Shown: positions 44,372 through 53,100 of the stretch, in pieces | Position numbering within the stretch: position 1 is the stretch's first letter | How the letters are laid out: each line of letters opens with the position of its first letter | DNA from: Candidatus Bathyarchaeota archaeon | GTDB lineage: Archaea > Thermoproteota > Bathyarchaeia > 40CM-2-53-6 | DNA: 58,433 nt | NCBI GenBank assembly: GCA_005883075.1 | Contig: VBAX01000051.1 | Coordinates: 1-58,433, forward strand | Direction: 5' to 3' | Translations under genes and position numbers: made by a program | Notes under the pieces: model-generated | What the model was told of the DNA's origin: nothing | Databases searched by the model: none | Seen by the model: the letters and a program-made list of their open reading frames with translations, nothing else

Positions 44372-45157
44372 ATGAGGCAACGTACCGGGGTTAATGAGTT
44401 AGACGAAATGCTGTGCGGAGGCTTCCTACCAGGAGATGCCGTACTGCTTGCAGGTGGGGCGGGGACGGGGAAAACCACTCTTGCGCTCCAACATCTAGTG
44501 AACGGGGCAACACAGTTCGGAGAGAGCGGAATCTATCTAACCTTTGAACAATTACCTAATCAGATTTACAGAGACAGCCAGGCCCTTGGATGGGACATAC
44601 GCAGGCTTGAGGATGAGGACAAGTTCCGATTGATCTGTACCTCTCCAAACATTCTCTTGGAGGATGGTGGTGGAGAGAACATCCTCTCAGAACCGATCAA
44701 AGAGATCAATGCACAAAGGATTGTGGTTGACAGTCTAAGCCACCTGGCTATGTTCACGGGCCACAATGAGTTGAGAAGGGAACTCTATCGTTTGATCATG
44801 TTGTTGAAGGCCAAGGGTCTTGGCTCCCTACTCATTTGGGAGAGCGACGAACGATCTGACCAATCGAAAGCATTGGCCGACGGGGGCATCAGCTTCCTCG
44901 TGGATTGCATCGTCTCCCTCAAACCCGTGGAGATAGAGTCCACGATTCGAAAAGCATTGGTTGTCTGGAAAATGCGGGGTAGCGACCATGATAAGCGATT
45001 GAGGCAGTACGAGATTACCTCCCACGGTATCGAGGTCTCTTCACCCTTCACAAATTACGAGGGCCTCCTAACCGGAAGTCCAAGGCGGTCCATGACCGAA
45101 GACGCCGCGAATAACTGGGCGATGGCCTTTGCCAAGAACAAACAGAAACATTCCTGA
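44372..45157 (+). CDS. KaiC-like RecA-superfamily ATPase, single domain
   Basis: The 261-residue protein has the KaiC entry motif TGVNELDEMLCGGFLPGDAVLL. Walker A is GGAGTGKTT (28-36), followed by YLTFEQLPNQIY. Walker B is RIVVDSLSHL. Archaeal single-domain KaiC-like ATPases act in signalling (for example with motility or sensory proteins). A GGAG lies 4 nt before the ATG. The next gene overlaps by 29 nt and encodes a membrane protein, so the two are probably one signalling unit. Confidence 0.88.
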   Translation: MRQRTGVNELDEMLCGGFLPGDAVLLAGGAGTGKTTLALQHLVNGATQFGESGIYLTFEQLPNQIYRDSQALGWDIRRLEDEDKFRLICTSPNILLEDGGGENILSEPIKEINAQRIVVDSLSHLAMFTGHNELRRELYRLIMLLKAKGLGSLLIWESDERSDQSKALADGGISFLVDCIVSLKPVEIESTIRKALVVWKMRGSDHDKRLRQYEITSHGIEVSSPFTNYEGLLTGSPRRSMTEDAANNWAMAFAKNKQKHS

Positions 45158-46013
45158 ACCAACCTCAACAGGGCAAGTCGGACGGACCTCTGCAACTATT
45201 CCCCCGCATTGGAAACCCAACCTGATCGTCGCGATTCCCCTCCCCGTTGTAATAGCGTCAGTAGTTGTGTTCAACATTATCCTGCCGCCTCCAGCACAGT
45301 TTAGCAAGGGGTTAGCGTTTGAACCCCCATTCCTGAACGCGATCTTGTATACAGTCTTCCTCGCATTCACATCGTTCATGGTCGGCTACATTTCTTTCAA
45401 GAGCTACATGCAGAACGGCTGGACGTTCCTTGTCCTAATGGGAAGTGGCGCATTGGCGTGGGGGTCAACCTCTCTCCTCTCAGGTTGGCTGACGAACCTT
45501 CCCAGTGGACCAAATGCAGCAATAACAATTTCGAACACTGGGGCGCTCGTTGCATCGCTATTCCATTTCGCGAGCACAACCTGGTCCAAAGGACCCTCGC
45601 TGAAGAAGGACCCTCGGCTTCGAAGGTCAATATTGGTCCTCGCGTACGGCGGGGTTCTTACATTTACGACTCTGCTCACCGTCGCCGCACTAGAAGGGCT
45701 AACTCCGCTGTTCTTCGTTCCTGGAGTCGGCCAGACAACTCTACGAATGGCTGTTCTCGGAAGCGCAGCGGCTCTATTCCTAGTATCATCGATCCTCTTT
45801 GCCAGACGCTACTTCTCTTCTAAGTCGAGGTCAAGCACTCTTTACTGGTACGTCCTAGCCCTCGGACTAACAGGAGTAGGAATAGCCGCAGTCTTCTTCG
45901 GAAGAGCTCCTGGTGATCCGATCTCATGGACAGGGAGAACTTCGATGTTCCTAGGAGGAACGTATTTCCTCAAAGCCGTTCACACAGCCTTCAAGGGAAT
46001 AGGCATACATTAG
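45129..46013 (+). CDS. Seven-helix membrane protein, MASE-like sensor
   Basis: The 294-residue product has a TTG start and about seven hydrophobic helices between residues 30 and 285, with short loops and no catalytic domain. The layout and the motif LNAILYTVFLAFTSFMVGYISFKSYMQNG resemble MASE3-type sensory domains, which usually precede histidine kinases. Here the sensor stands alone after a KaiC-like ATPase (29-nt overlap). A sensor-ATPase pair is a plausible inference. Confidence 0.65.
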   Translation: MPRTNRNIPEPTSTGQVGRTSATIPPHWKPNLIVAIPLPVVIASVVVFNIILPPPAQFSKGLAFEPPFLNAILYTVFLAFTSFMVGYISFKSYMQNGWTFLVLMGSGALAWGSTSLLSGWLTNLPSGPNAAITISNTGALVASLFHFASTTWSKGPSLKKDPRLRRSILVLAYGGVLTFTTLLTVAALEGLTPLFFVPGVGQTTLRMAVLGSAAALFLVSSILFARRYFSSKSRSSTLYWYVLALGLTGVGIAAVFFGRAPGDPISWTGRTSMFLGGTYFLKAVHTAFKGIGIH

Positions 46014-46073
46014 ACGGCCTAGAAAACTTAGAAATCTCGAGATCCTCCATGTTATCGCGAGCGGTGGGCACTC

Positions 46074-46556
46074 GTGAGGATATGTGTTATCTCTGATACT
46101 CACACGCACTCGATCGACAACCTTCCCCGGGAGGTCCTCGGCGAGCTATCCGGTGCAGATATGATCATTCACGCGGGGGATTTCACCAGCAAACGGCTTG
46201 TGGACGCTCTACGTAAGATAGGCCCATTCAGAGGAGTTTACGGGAACATTGACGGGCCTGAGGTCAGGAAAGAATTGCCAGCGATCGACACCATACGGGC
46301 AGAGGATTTCATGATAGGTGTGAACCATCCTGCTGAGGGAGGCTCTCCGCATACCCTACAGCATAGATTGAGGCCCAAGTTCCCAGGGGTCCAAGCGATT
46401 ATTCATGGTCACACTCATCGGACTAAGAACGATTTTCGGGACGGCGTTCTCTGGTTCAATCCTGGTAGCGCAACGGGAAGGTTTCCTGCGACGAAGAAAA
46501 CTTACGGAATTCTAACAATCAATAAGGAGATTCGCGGAGAAATCATCACACTCTAA
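46074..46556 (+). CDS. YfcE/MJ0936-type metallophosphoesterase
   Basis: The 160-residue protein has all ligands of the calcineurin-like fold: ISDTHTH at the start, HAGDFTS, YGNIDG, and the late GVNHP and HGHTHR. It matches small archaeal phosphodiesterases of the MJ0936/YfcE type in length. The GTG start is coded at 46074. Substrate unknown. Confidence 0.92.
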   Translation: MRICVISDTHTHSIDNLPREVLGELSGADMIIHAGDFTSKRLVDALRKIGPFRGVYGNIDGPEVRKELPAIDTIRAEDFMIGVNHPAEGGSPHTLQHRLRPKFPGVQAIIHGHTHRTKNDFRDGVLWFNPGSATGRFPATKKTYGILTINKEIRGEIITL

Positions 46557-46673
46557 GCAGTTTGACAAGTTAGACCTGCCTGACACGCGATGCGTTCGAA
46601 CAAGACCCATCCTTAGGAGCTAGCCTGGAGAGAAGCGAGGTGGGCGGAACCTTCCCCACCACTCCCTGTCGTT

Positions 46674-47246
46674 GTGGATTTCGCGGAGGACTTGAAACGT
46701 GAGGGCGCGAAGAGGGTTCTGGATCTGGGTTGCGGGGCAGGTCGTCATTCCATACTTCTCGGCAAAGAGGGCTTTCAGGTTGTGGCTCTTGACATTTCGG
46801 AGACAGCCCTCCAAACCCTTGAGGCTCGGTTGAAGACTGCTTCGACCGACAACGTCGCTCTTGCCAAGCATGATATGTTGGAGCTGCCGTTCATAGACGA
46901 TTACTTTGACGGTGTGATCTGTACAAACGTTCTCCACCACGGGAAGCTCGTGCAGATCAAGCAGGCGACTAGAGAGGTTCATCGGGTGATGAAGAGGGGA
47001 GCCTCGGCTTTCGTCGTGGCCCTATCGACTGCGGATTTCAGAAGGGGTAACGGGAGGAAACTTGAGCCGAATACCTTCGTTTTTACCGAGGGAGACGAGC
47101 GAGGAATAATCCATCACTTCTTCCCGCGGAAAGAGCTGCAATCCTGTTTCAGAAAATTCGAGATCACATCTTTCGAAGAGAGGATGATCCCTGTTGAAGA
47201 GGGCGGAAACCGTGCCCATTTTCTGGTGAGACTGAGAAAGTCCTAG
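46674..47246 (+). CDS. SAM-dependent methyltransferase
   Basis: The 190-residue protein has motif I VLDLGCGAGRHSILLG, motif II VVALDISETAL and VALAKHDMLELPFIDDYFDGVICTNVLHH. These are class I methyltransferase features. The frame remains family-like upstream (WAEPSPPLPVVVDF) back to a stop at 46614 but has no start codon there, so either GTG 46674 is used or the 5' end is damaged. Substrate unknown. Confidence 0.82.
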   Translation: MDFAEDLKREGAKRVLDLGCGAGRHSILLGKEGFQVVALDISETALQTLEARLKTASTDNVALAKHDMLELPFIDDYFDGVICTNVLHHGKLVQIKQATREVHRVMKRGASAFVVALSTADFRRGNGRKLEPNTFVFTEGDERGIIHHFFPRKELQSCFRKFEITSFEERMIPVEEGGNRAHFLVRLRKS

Positions 47247-47330
47247 AGACTCGCTCAACAAGTGTCCTGCCCATAATGGAGGCGCGGATCTTACAAAGGT
47301 TTAACCAATCGCGACTATGTCAAAGGTTTC

Positions 47331-48314
47331 ATGTCGGGACAGTGGACACTCCCAATTGAACTGAGAGAGTTCAGACCAGAGGACTACGGGAGACTGGCCC
47401 ACGTCTTTGGTTCAATCTTTCCCGATTACGACCGAACGCCCGAGGAATGGAAGTTTGATGACGAGAGTCTCGACAAGTCGAAGTTCCATTTCAAACGATA
47501 CTCGTGCATAACGAAAGAGAGCGAAGACCCAGTCGGGTTCGCTCAGTGCCAACATATGCCCTGGATGTATCATCCGAAGAAACTCTGGTTCGATATCTGG
47601 GTCGATCCACAGCATCAGAGAAAGGGCATAGGGAGCGCACTCTACGATCGGCTGATCCAGGACTTCAGGGACCTAGGTACTGTCACCTCTTGGACCGGTG
47701 TAAAAGAGGACATGCCCTACCCGATCAAATTCGCTACTAACCGAGGATTCCATGAGAAGATGAGGGCTTGGGAATCACGCCTCAACCCCGCCACGGTCAA
47801 TCTCTCAGCTTTCCAAAAATACGTGGAGAAGGCATCCCAACATCGAATTCGCCTCGTTACATTGGCCAGTGAGATGAAGAGCGACCCGGAATGCTACACC
47901 AAACTTCACGCTCTGGTTCAATCCGTCTCTGAAGATATTCCTCGACCTGAACAGTTCACACCTGTCTCTTTCGAGCAGTGGTCAGCTTTCGAGATGAAGA
48001 ACCCCAACCTAGTCCCCGAAGGCTACATGATAGCGAAAGATGGCGACAAATACGTGGGTATGAGCACTGTATGGAAGGCTCAGAAGGATCTCAAAGGACT
48101 CTATCAGGGACTTACAGGAGTAATTCGAGAATACCGGGGACGGGGAATAGCGGTCGCGTTGAAGCTCAAAGTCATCGAATTCGCAAGAGACAACAAGTAC
48201 GAGAAGCTCAAGACCTGGAACGACTCGACCAACGCACCCATGCTCGGAATCAACATCAAGCTCGGCTTCAAACGAGAAGTAGGCTGGATAACCATGGAGA
48301 AGAACCTGGCCTAG
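47331..48314 (+). CDS. Tandem GNAT acetyltransferase
   Basis: The 327-residue protein has two GNAT domains. The first has LWFDIWVDPQHQRKGIGSALYDRL (acetyl-CoA loop) and WTGVKEDMPYPIKFATNRGF. The second has GLTGVIREYRGRGIAVALKLKVIEFA and TWNDSTNAPMLGINIKLGF. The N-loop of the second is the more canonical acetyl-CoA site (RGRGIA). It heads a three-gene unit with the C45 acyltransferase 7 nt later. Confidence 0.9.
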   Translation: MSGQWTLPIELREFRPEDYGRLAHVFGSIFPDYDRTPEEWKFDDESLDKSKFHFKRYSCITKESEDPVGFAQCQHMPWMYHPKKLWFDIWVDPQHQRKGIGSALYDRLIQDFRDLGTVTSWTGVKEDMPYPIKFATNRGFHEKMRAWESRLNPATVNLSAFQKYVEKASQHRIRLVTLASEMKSDPECYTKLHALVQSVSEDIPRPEQFTPVSFEQWSAFEMKNPNLVPEGYMIAKDGDKYVGMSTVWKAQKDLKGLYQGLTGVIREYRGRGIAVALKLKVIEFARDNKYEKLKTWNDSTNAPMLGINIKLGFKREVGWITMEKNLA

Positions 48315-48321
48315 ACCCAGA

Positions 48322-49443
48322 ATGAAAACGAAGCTTCCAATATTATCTCTGAGAGGCTCGACGTACCAGAAAGGACGTAAACACGGAAAACGGGCTCGAC
48401 CCGAGATCGAGAATAACTTGGAGGTCTATTTCCGGCGGTTCAAGAGTGAAACTGAGCTCTCACACGATCTGGCAATTAGTCGTGCGGCAAAGTTTCTCGA
48501 AGTGATCAACAGGGTTAGTCCTGAATATGCCGAGACGGTGAAGGGTGTCGCCGATGGCTCGGCCCAGGATATTCTCGATATCACCGCGTTGAACGTTCGG
48601 TACGAGTTGATGTACAGTCAGTTTTCAAAAATCGGGTTGAAGCCATTGCCCAAGACCTTCGGTTGCACGGCCTTCGCAACACTTCCGACAACGGTCGAGA
48701 ATGGGCATTTGATCATGGCGCAGAACTGGGACTGGATACCCCAGGTCAAGGGGCTCTTCCTCAAGGAGAGAAACGAAAACGGCCCTGATGTTCTGTCTTT
48801 CACGGAAGCAGGCGTTGTCGGCGGCAAGATCGGTCTTAACTCCGATGGACTTGGACTCTTGATCAACGGAATCGTGTCCAGCAAGGACGACTGGGCACGG
48901 CTCAAGAAACCCTTCCACGTCCGTTGCTGGGAGATCCTAAGGTCGAAGACTCTCGCACGCGCAGTCAAAGTAATCGCCCAGGGTCAGAGAAACTGCTCTG
49001 CGAACTTCATCTTGGGACAACAGAAAGCGAAAGGCTCCGGGAAAGTTGTTGATATCGAATCAGCGCCCGACGCTGTCTGCGAGATCGGCCCGGACCGTGG
49101 CGCAGTAGGACACACGAACCATTTTTCTAATCCGAAAATTCTGGGGGTCAAACAGGTCGTGGATGAGGAGCGTCTGTCGACAATTCAACGATATCGCAGG
49201 ATCCAGAAGCTTCTCAATGAAACAGTTCGAAAAGGACACAAGCTGGATCTAGCCGGAGCTCAGAATATGTTGAGAGATCATTACGGAGAACCGGAATCTA
49301 TTTGTCGACATAACAACTTGAATCTGCCCGAGTATCAGAGGTACGAGACAGCAGTCTCTGTAGTAATGGATCTTTACAGCAAGAGACTCTGGGCGACTAT
49401 CGGCTCGCCCTGCTCAACCGAGTATCAGCCTATCACGCTGTGA
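48322..49443 (+). CDS. C45 family acyltransferase/peptidase (IAT-like)
   Basis: The 373-residue protein has the Ntn-hydrolase layout of acyl-CoA:6-aminopenicillanate acyltransferase relatives. The presumed nucleophile is Cys115 in KTFGCTAFATLP, revealed by self-cleavage in active members. Later parts include MAQNWDWIPQVKG and GHTNHFSNP. Substrates in archaea are unknown. The next gene overlaps its stop by 4 nt (GTGA). Confidence 0.88.
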   Translation: MKTKLPILSLRGSTYQKGRKHGKRARPEIENNLEVYFRRFKSETELSHDLAISRAAKFLEVINRVSPEYAETVKGVADGSAQDILDITALNVRYELMYSQFSKIGLKPLPKTFGCTAFATLPTTVENGHLIMAQNWDWIPQVKGLFLKERNENGPDVLSFTEAGVVGGKIGLNSDGLGLLINGIVSSKDDWARLKKPFHVRCWEILRSKTLARAVKVIAQGQRNCSANFILGQQKAKGSGKVVDIESAPDAVCEIGPDRGAVGHTNHFSNPKILGVKQVVDEERLSTIQRYRRIQKLLNETVRKGHKLDLAGAQNMLRDHYGEPESICRHNNLNLPEYQRYETAVSVVMDLYSKRLWATIGSPCSTEYQPITL

Positions 49444-50177
49444 GGAAGGTCCTTGAGGGGACTGGAAGCGAATCATATTTCAACAGGCAGATTGACTACG
49501 AGTTCTGCGAGTCCCCTTTGCCTTCTGCTCATAAACGCAAGGTCCAAGAGAGGACGCGTAAAAGGAAAAGTCGCGGCTTACTCTATCTTGTCCTAGCGAT
49601 TGTCCTCATCGTGATTGTAGGAGTCGGAGTGTACGCATACGTCTCGTCGCTACCTCCGGACATCATCTACGCTACACTCAATACCTCGAAGGGTACTTTC
49701 GAGGTTGAGCTTTATCGCAGCCAAACTCCAATTACCGTGAACAACTTTGTTAACCTCGCGAAATCCGGATTTTACAACAATCTTGTCTGGCACAGAATCC
49801 AGCCTGGATTCGTAATCCAGACCGGAGATGAAAATACAAAAAATGGTGGAGGCAACAACAACACTTGGGGACAATACCAGGGGACGACAATACCTGACGA
49901 AATAGTGAGTTCACTCCACAACTACGAAGGATATATGGCGATGGCGAACACAGGAGCCGCGAACAGCGGTAGCACCCAGTTTTTCATCAATCTTGTTGAT
50001 AGTAGCGCTAATCTTGACGGGAAGTACACCGTGTTCGGCCATGTAATTAGCGGCATGGACGTGGTCAAGTTGATAGGGGGTGTTCCAGTTTACCCTGCAC
50101 CACCCGGGGGCGTATGTTGTCAACCAAGCGCTCCTCTGCCTTTCCTGACGAGTGTTACGATTTCAAACACTCCGTAA
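49440..50177 (+). CDS. Membrane-anchored cyclophilin-type prolyl isomerase
   Basis: The 245-residue protein has a cytosolic basic start, one membrane helix (about residues 45-68, LLYLVLAIVLIVIVGVGVYAYV) and an exported cyclophilin domain. The domain has TPITVNNFVNLAKSGFYNNLVWHRIQPGFVIQTGD, GYMAMANTGAANSGSTQFFINL and YTVFGHVISGMDVV. The active-site Arg in WHRI and the Phe in QFFI are present. It likely assists folding of exported proteins, and is the last gene of the GNAT-C45 unit. Confidence 0.9.
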   Translation: MRKVLEGTGSESYFNRQIDYEFCESPLPSAHKRKVQERTRKRKSRGLLYLVLAIVLIVIVGVGVYAYVSSLPPDIIYATLNTSKGTFEVELYRSQTPITVNNFVNLAKSGFYNNLVWHRIQPGFVIQTGDENTKNGGGNNNTWGQYQGTTIPDEIVSSLHNYEGYMAMANTGAANSGSTQFFINLVDSSANLDGKYTVFGHVISGMDVVKLIGGVPVYPAPPGGVCCQPSAPLPFLTSVTISNTP

Positions 50178-50203
50178 ACTTGTTTGTACACACACTGTCT
50201 ACT

Positions 50204-51103
50204 CTAAGCTCCCGCGGTTCTTAGGTAGTAGGCCCAATAGCCTTTCCAGCGGCCGTACTTCTCGACGATAACGTGAAGCCTCTGTTCTGTCATCGGTTTT
50301 CCATAGACTCTAGCTGCAGCAGCGATCAGACGTTTCTCTACAGCAACCTTCTCCATTCTCCCAAGACCTCTCAGGAGGATTAGTCTCGCGGACCATTCGC
50401 CGATCCCTTTGATATTCTTCAGCCATTCCTCCACTTTGTCGTATTCGGTAGTTCTGAGAAATCTCTCATCAACCTCGTTGAACGCTCTGATCACATTTCC
50501 CAGATACTCTTCTCGACGCTCATGCTTGATCAGCGACTTCAACTCTTCCTTCGATGCATCGGCAAGCTGGCCCGGCTCCGGAAAAGCACGATAGACGTGG
50601 CCCTTCACTCCGAGACTTGTCCCGAAGCGTTCCAGCAAAGCTTGCTTCGCTCGTCGTGCCGCGCTTAGCTGGTTTCGCTGCGACAGCACTGCCCAGCAGG
50701 CACACTCGAACGGAGTGAGAAACTTCACTTGGTGTAGCCCGTAGAGCTTCTGAAGGACTGGTGCGAAGTTGGAATCGTTGATTGCTATGCGGTAGAACTG
50801 ATCTAGATCGTCGGAGAGGCTTAGGAAGAAGGAGATCCGGTCGATCACAACCTCTGTCAGTCCGCGAGAGAGGGGATGATCAGCAAAGAGAGTATACTTG
50901 AGTCCGGGCATCTTTATTGTTCCAGTCGGTTTTAGCTGGAACACGATGGCTCGGCCGCCGACTCGAACCGCCTTGGTCATTGATAGCTCGCTTACAGTCT
51001 GGTCCTCTCGCATCGGAGGAAACATTCCGAGAAAGTCTAGCGACTTCGCAAAATCAAATGGAGGGGTCGGCCTGAGCGAACCCTCTTCAGAGTACAACCC
51101 CAT
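50204..51103 (-). CDS. AlkA-like HhH-GPD DNA glycosylase
   Basis: The 299-residue protein has the AlkA layout: an N-terminal beta domain, then FECACWAVLSQRNQLSAARRAKQALLERFG, and the HhH NIKGIGEWSARLILLRGLG. At the position of the catalytic Asp of AlkA (Pro-Asp-Asp before Tyr-Leu) the sequence reads AVEKRL, so the Asp seems to be replaced. It could be a non-catalytic or altered glycosylase (alignment by eye). It converges with the cyclophilin gene and is divergent from the M20 gene. Confidence 0.82.
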   Translation of the reverse strand: MGLYSEEGSLRPTPPFDFAKSLDFLGMFPPMREDQTVSELSMTKAVRVGGRAIVFQLKPTGTIKMPGLKYTLFADHPLSRGLTEVVIDRISFFLSLSDDLDQFYRIAINDSNFAPVLQKLYGLHQVKFLTPFECACWAVLSQRNQLSAARRAKQALLERFGTSLGVKGHVYRAFPEPGQLADASKEELKSLIKHERREEYLGNVIRAFNEVDERFLRTTEYDKVEEWLKNIKGIGEWSARLILLRGLGRMEKVAVEKRLIAAAARVYGKPMTEQRLHVIVEKYGRWKGYWAYYLRTAGA

Positions 51104-51186
51104 CTTGATTATTCGCCCCTAGATTATCCATGGGATTGCCTCCATTAGGATGTTGTGGGGAACGACATTCAGAAGTGCTAAACAGA

Positions 51187-51194
51187 TTTAATAG
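51187..51194 (+). promoter_or_regulatory. TATA-like box of the M20 gene
   Basis: TTTAATAG lies about 41 nt before TTG 51232. It is inside the longer in-frame extension that begins at 51130, which argues against that upstream start. Confidence 0.45.
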
Positions 51195-51231
51195 AAATAC
51201 AAAACCGGAAAGCTGGTATGGCCGTGATCGG

Positions 51232-52431
51232 TTGGACTTACTGAAAGAAGCGGCGGAGATCGAACCCGAGATTATCAAGGTCCGACGAGAGATTCATCAG
51301 AAGCCCGAATTGGCCTACCACGAAGAAGTCACGTCCAAGCTGGTCGCGGAGAGACTCGAAGCTCTCGGAATACAGGTCAAGCGAGGAGTTGGCGGAACGG
51401 GAGTTCTAGGGGTTCTCAAGGGTCCAAGACTGGGGAGGGTCGTCGCTCTCAGGGCGGACATGGATGCTCTTCCCCTGGATGAGATGGCTGATGTCGAGTT
51501 TAAGTCCAAAGTCAAGGGAGTAATGCATGCGTGTGGGCATGATACGCACGTGGCCATGCTCCTCGGAGCGGCCAAGCTTCTCGTCAAACATAAGGACGAG
51601 CTCCAGGGCACTGTGAAATTTCTCTTCCAACCTGCCGAAGAGCATGGCGGAAGGGGTGGAGCAAAACCAATGATCGAAGACGGAGTCATGAAAGATCCCA
51701 AGGTCGACTACGTATTCGGACTCCACATCGCCGGAGACCACAACTCCGGTGTCCTCGGCTTCAGACCGGGTCCCTTCGCCGCATCACCTGACACGTTCGA
51801 GGTCCGAATAATCGGGAAAGGAGGTCATGGAGCCGCGCCACATGAAACGATAGATCCAGTTTACGTAGCCGCTCAGGTGATTATCGCTCTTCAAGGTGTG
51901 TCCGGGCGAATGATCGATCCCATGCAACCTATCGTAATCTCGGTCGGAGCGGTACACTCAGGGACCAAGGAGAACATCATACCGGACGAAGCCGTGTTGC
52001 AGGGCACGATACGGACTCTCGACGAGGTTACTAGGAAGAGAGCGAAGGCGAAAGTGGAAGGTGTCGTCAAAGGCGTCTGCAAGGCGTTCGGTGCCAAAGC
52101 GATCGTCGAGTCCGAAAAGGACGCGTATCCCGTCACAGTCAACGATGAAAAAGTGACAGAACGGGCGATGAAGATCGTGAGAAAGATTCGTGGCGGGACA
52201 AAGGTGAAGTTGATAGAGCCGATGCTGGGAGGCGAGGACTTTTCCAGATTCCTACATGAGGCCCCCGGCACATTCTACTTCCTCGGTACAAGGAATCCTG
52301 CGAAGGGATGCATCTATCCAAATCATAGTTCAAGGTTCAAAGTCGACGAGGACGTTTTGAAATATGGAGCCGCATCACTTGCTCTTTTGGCGGTAGAGTT
52401 CACGGACCCAACCGGCCCGAGCAAGGATTGA
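51232..52431 (+). CDS. M20 family amidohydrolase
   Basis: The 399-residue enzyme (from TTG 51232; a frame with ATG at 51130 is 34 residues longer but spans the TATA-like box) has VRREIHQKPELAYHE, ALRADMDALP, HACGHDTHVAMLLGAA, FLFQPAEEHGGRGG and a late GGEDFSRF. These match N-acyl-L-amino acid amidohydrolase/hippurate hydrolase-type M20 enzymes with two metal sites. It releases amino acids from acylated forms. Exact substrate unknown. Confidence 0.92.
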   Translation: MDLLKEAAEIEPEIIKVRREIHQKPELAYHEEVTSKLVAERLEALGIQVKRGVGGTGVLGVLKGPRLGRVVALRADMDALPLDEMADVEFKSKVKGVMHACGHDTHVAMLLGAAKLLVKHKDELQGTVKFLFQPAEEHGGRGGAKPMIEDGVMKDPKVDYVFGLHIAGDHNSGVLGFRPGPFAASPDTFEVRIIGKGGHGAAPHETIDPVYVAAQVIIALQGVSGRMIDPMQPIVISVGAVHSGTKENIIPDEAVLQGTIRTLDEVTRKRAKAKVEGVVKGVCKAFGAKAIVESEKDAYPVTVNDEKVTERAMKIVRKIRGGTKVKLIEPMLGGEDFSRFLHEAPGTFYFLGTRNPAKGCIYPNHSSRFKVDEDVLKYGAASLALLAVEFTDPTGPSKD

Positions 52432-52577
52432 ATTTTCTTAGCTGGTGTAACAAATATCTCCGTTGGCCAGCGACGTCGGCTGAGAGTCCTCCGGGTCAGA
52501 CTCTTATTTTTGAGAGGTTGAATCAGAACTAAAAAAATCGGGTTTTGATATTTGACACCGAACCTTCAAGTTCGCTC

Positions 52578-52670
52578 TCAGGCGCTCTTGTCGGTTGTGG
52601 TGGGTTGTGTTTGTTCCATGGTTCCGCCGCATCCGCATCCGGGTCCGCAGCAGCAACAGCTCAAAGTCAC
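52578..52670 (-). CDS. 30-residue Cys-rich peptide (metallothionein-like)
   Basis: GTG 52670 follows a strong Shine-Dalgarno (GAGGTGA on the minus strand, 52680-52674) and the frame ends with TGA at 52580-52578. The first 16 residues contain six Cys (MTLSCCCCGPGCGCGG); a Thr/Gln-rich tail follows. The density and spacing suggest metal or cluster binding. It is divergent from the HxlR gene, with one shared AT-rich promoter core 38-39 nt from both starts. It is too short for homology to be judged by eye. Confidence 0.6.
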   Translation of the reverse strand: MTLSCCCCGPGCGCGGTMEQTQPTTTDKSA

Positions 52671-52691
52671 GCTTCACCTCGGTTAGTGAAT

Positions 52692-52743
52692 TACTTTTCT
52701 AAAGTATTTAAACGGGCAAGTACCCAAACAGTAACGGAGTTAC
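52692..52743. promoter_or_regulatory. Bidirectional promoter with two palindromes
   Basis: TATTTAAA (52705-52712; TTTAAATA on the other strand) is centred 38-39 nt from both the HxlR ATG and the Cys-rich GTG. TACTTT-TCT-AAAGTA (52692-52706) overlaps it and GTAAC-GGA-GTTAC (52731-52743) lies at the expected HxlR transcription start. These are good operator candidates. Confidence 0.6.
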
Positions 52744-52746
52744 ACG

Positions 52747-53100
52747 ATGGTAAGGACGAAAGAAGGAGAACCATGCTGCACCTGCCCCTGCCCATGCGAA
52801 GGAATAATCGAGATTATCGGGAAAAAATGGGCACTCTGCGTACTCGCACTCTTAGGAAACGATGGAACCCTACGATTCAACAAACTTGCCGAGAAACTTC
52901 CGGGAATAAGCGCGAAGACACTGACGGAAGTTCTGAAGGATCTTCAGCGAACCGGACTGGTTAAACGTCAAGCCTTCGCCGAAATTCCACCACGTGTAGA
53001 ATACCATCTGACCAAGGAAGGAAATGAGCTAACAATGCTCGTAGCACCGTTAATGGTCTGGGCTGATAACAGGACAGGGCTTGTCAAGTTCGAATCTTAG
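52747..53100 (+). CDS. HxlR-family regulator with N-terminal Cys cluster
   Basis: The 117-residue protein has the HxlR winged helix: IIEIIGKKWALCVLALLGNDGTLRFNKLAEKLPGISAKTLTEVLKDLQRTGLVKRQ, then the EYHLTKEG wing. Its start contains CCTCPCPCEG, more Cys than the usual single conserved Cys before the helix. That could bind metal or sense oxidants. The start fits the promoter spacing. Its last 17 nt overlap the convergent cyclodeaminase gene. Confidence 0.92.
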   Translation: MVRTKEGEPCCTCPCPCEGIIEIIGKKWALCVLALLGNDGTLRFNKLAEKLPGISAKTLTEVLKDLQRTGLVKRQAFAEIPPRVEYHLTKEGNELTMLVAPLMVWADNRTGLVKFES

